Origin: JAGNLA01 sp964472265
GTDB lineage: Bacteria; Caldisericota; Caldisericia; JAAYUI01
Direction: 5' to 3'
Length of the DNA: 6,245 bases
Assembly: GCA_964472265.1 (NCBI GenBank)
Contig: CAYYJO010000087.1
Span: forward strand, 1-6,245
Positions 5,494-6,245 of the stretch are shown piece by piece. The first letter of the stretch is position 1. Each line of letters begins with the position of its first letter. The translations under genes were made by a program, and so were the position numbers. The notes under the pieces were generated by a model. It was not told where the DNA came from, did no database searches, and saw only the letters and a program-made list of their open reading frames with translations.

Positions 5494-5532
5494 GGCTTTG
5501 ATTGTTGTTTTCAGGATCGTGGGGCATTCGGC
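5494..5532 (+). repeat. Right copy of the 39-bp direct repeat (possible attachment site)
   Basis: This copy matches 3873-3911 at 38/39 in direct orientation. The distance between copies is 1,621 bp. It lies 111 bases after the strong terminator, in otherwise non-coding DNA, and is followed in frame by an alternative 3' end of the 35-codon membrane-peptide gene. Confidence 0.85.
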
Positions 5533-5554
5533 GTCTGTTGGCATAACTCCTTAA
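5495..5554 (+). pseudogene. Detached 3' end of the small membrane-peptide gene
   Basis: From GCT at 5495 the frame reads ALIVVFRIVGHSASVGITP then TAA. This has the same 19-codon length as residues 17-35 of the peptide encoded at 3826-3933 and is identical at 15 of 19. There is no start codon or hydrophobic N-terminal half; an in-frame TAG lies at 5474-5476. Past the identical core, A-S-V are kept while each of the three codons differs only in its third base (GCA/GCG, TCG/TCT, GTG/GTT), P is kept by a third-base change, and the stop is TGA on one side and TAA on the other. It is therefore a genuine former gene end, either displaced by an insertion or left from a duplication. Confidence 0.65.
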
Positions 5555-5610
5555 TGCTTGCCCAGTAGTCATTTATTATAGATTATACCAACATCTTTTA
5601 TAATAGAATT

Positions 5611-5619
5611 TGATATAAT
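5611..5619 (+). promoter_or_regulatory. Orphan extended -10 element
   Basis: TG-A-TATAAT is a perfect extended -10 sequence, with a second TATAAT at 5599-5604. No gene follows in this orientation; the next gene is on the other strand. It could drive a small RNA antisense to the end of that gene, or be chance in AT-rich DNA. Confidence 0.25.
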
Positions 5620-5757
5620 GCAATTCCATTCATGTTTATCACTAATTATATTAAAAAAGTGGGTTCAAATTGGAAAACAATCTTATTTCTGGCATCAAGA
5701 CGGCTGACATGAATCATTATAATAATAGTAATCATTATCATATTAAAGTATCAAATT

Positions 5758-6245
5758 CTATTCCAAGCCTGTTATGTCAATTGCTTTTGGGGGTCCAGAA
5801 ATTCCAATTCTCATAGCCTGCAACCGCTGAAGTTCGTGAAGTGTTTGAGTGAAAAGTCTGTTTAGGTGGACTTCCATTTTGTTGATCTTTTCATTGTCGG
5901 GATTGTCAAATATCAATTTTTTCAAGTAATAGTCAACCTCTTCTTCTCTTCTTCTTATAATTTTGTCCAAATTGGGTGGTAATGATTTTGTAACTGCTAT
6001 TGCATCAGCAACTACTTGATTGATTCCAATATTCGATTTTTCTGCAATAAACTTGAGCTTGTCCATTATTTCGGATTTTGTCATTTCTCCCTGTATTGAC
6101 AAAGTATCCAAAAATTCTCGCAATCCGTATAAATCCAATGGTGTTTTAGGCAAATCAGCGTCTTTTGCATCCTTTTTTGCTAAGTAATCTATTTCTAAAA
6201 TGAATTTAAAAATAGCAAACGCTTGAGCATTTGTATATTTTGTAT
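5758..6245 (-). CDS. Unrecognised protein, start beyond the right edge
   Basis: The frame is open from TAG at 5760-5758 to the window edge, giving at least 161 residues, first full codon at 6243. A TTG at 6153 could be read as a start, but the 30 codons before it are also open and look like protein (AIFKFILEIDYLAKKDAKDAD), and no ribosome site serves it; the true start lies outside. No membrane helix or signal is seen. Visible residues 45-85 (FLDTLSIQGEMTKSEIMDKLKFIAEKSNIGINQVVADAI) look like a small helical, perhaps winged-helix, region. Residues 95-147 are a charged, probably coiled-coil helix pair (KIIRRREEEVDYYLKKL, then HLNRLFTQTLHELQRLQAMR), ending in PPKAIDITGLE. The helix ending in LHEL-RLQ-R with a Pro-rich tail resembles small uncharacterised proteins I have seen beside mobile DNA, a recollection, not a search result. 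Base composition is AT-rich like the surrounding region and unlike the left half. Confidence 0.7.
   Translation of the reverse strand, partial: TKYTNAQAFAIFKFILEIDYLAKKDAKDADLPKTPLDLYGLREFLDTLSIQGEMTKSEIMDKLKFIAEKSNIGINQVVADAIAVTKSLPPNLDKIIRRREEEVDYYLKKLIFDNPDNEKINKMEVHLNRLFTQTLHELQRLQAMRIGISGPPKAIDITGLE

Larger units (their letters stand above)
5383..5757 (+). other. Intergenic region holding the right repeat and AT-rich DNA
   Basis: Apart from the repeat copy and its gene remnant there is no convincing gene. A TTG at 5417 has AGGAG 9 bases upstream and opens a 19-codon frame ending at TAG 5474-5476, in the same frame as the remnant at 5495. An ATG at 5632 opens 26 codons without a ribosome site. 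From about 5560 to 5757 the DNA is extremely AT-rich, with several TATAAT hexamers on both strands and a 9-bp direct repeat, AATCATTAT, at 5712-5720 and 5730-5738. No hairpin terminator is visible for the minus-strand gene ending at 5758. Confidence 0.55.

Noticed and set aside
5632..5712. 26-codon plus-strand frame starting ATGTTTATC
   Set aside because: There is no ribosome site and it lies in extreme AT-rich DNA; an upstream extended -10 alone is not enough.
5712..5738. CRISPR-like or tandem repeat array around AATCATTAT
   Set aside because: There are only two 9-bp copies 18 bases apart in very AT-rich DNA; no repeat-spacer regularity.
5758..6153. Treating the minus-strand frame as a complete 131-residue protein starting at TTG 6153
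   Set aside because: The frame is open for 30 more codons to the window edge, with protein-like composition and no ribosome site at the TTG.
6172..6178. A-AAA-AAG slippery heptamer (minus strand, in the zero frame) as a programmed -1 frameshift site
   Set aside because: The -1 frame meets a TGA within a few codons, no downstream stem-loop is evident, and A-runs are common in this AT-rich gene.

Overview
The window is bacterial. The tRNA-Tyr has the long variable arm of bacterial tRNA-Tyr, two intrinsic hairpin-plus-T-run terminators are visible, and two of the best-defined starts (3826 and 4400) carry AAGGAG-type ribosome sites. The tRNA lacks an encoded CCA. I cannot assign a phylum. The gene set fits a free-living, cell-envelope-building organism with Fe-S redox proteins.

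Layout. On the minus strand, 1-1504 holds a nucleotide-sugar dehydrogenase followed after 37 bases by the first 47 codons of a membrane protein that leaves the window; this looks like an envelope polysaccharide operon read leftwards. A plus-strand tRNA-Tyr (1663-1745) starts divergently from it. Next on the plus strand come an AraC-type regulator with a GyrI-like ligand domain (1987-2916) ending in a clear terminator, a membrane-bound polyferredoxin (2992-3825), and a directly abutting, previously untracked 35-residue membrane peptide (3826-3933) with a strong ribosome site.

From about 3934 rightwards the character changes. Non-coding DNA becomes very AT-rich and full of palindromes. It contains one isolated gene (4400-5287) coding for a 295-residue, almost wholly disordered Asn/Ser/Thr/Ala/Lys-rich protein, with its own strong ribosome site, a leader hairpin and a strong terminator.

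The most interesting signal is a 39-bp direct repeat (38/39 identical) at 3873-3911 and 5494-5532 that brackets this gene. The left copy lies in the 3' part of the 35-residue membrane-peptide gene. The right copy carries a second version of the same 19-codon 3' end, ending at the equivalent stop. Beyond the core the two versions differ at many bases, yet A-S-V, the final P and the stop position are kept. This is what is expected of an integrative element inserted into the 3' end of a protein gene and supplying a replacement 3' end. No integrase lies between the repeats, so a small non-autonomous or decayed element, or one segment of a larger island continuing to the right, is the leading inference.

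At the right edge a minus-strand gene of unknown function (5758 to the edge) is open past the window end; its true start is not visible.
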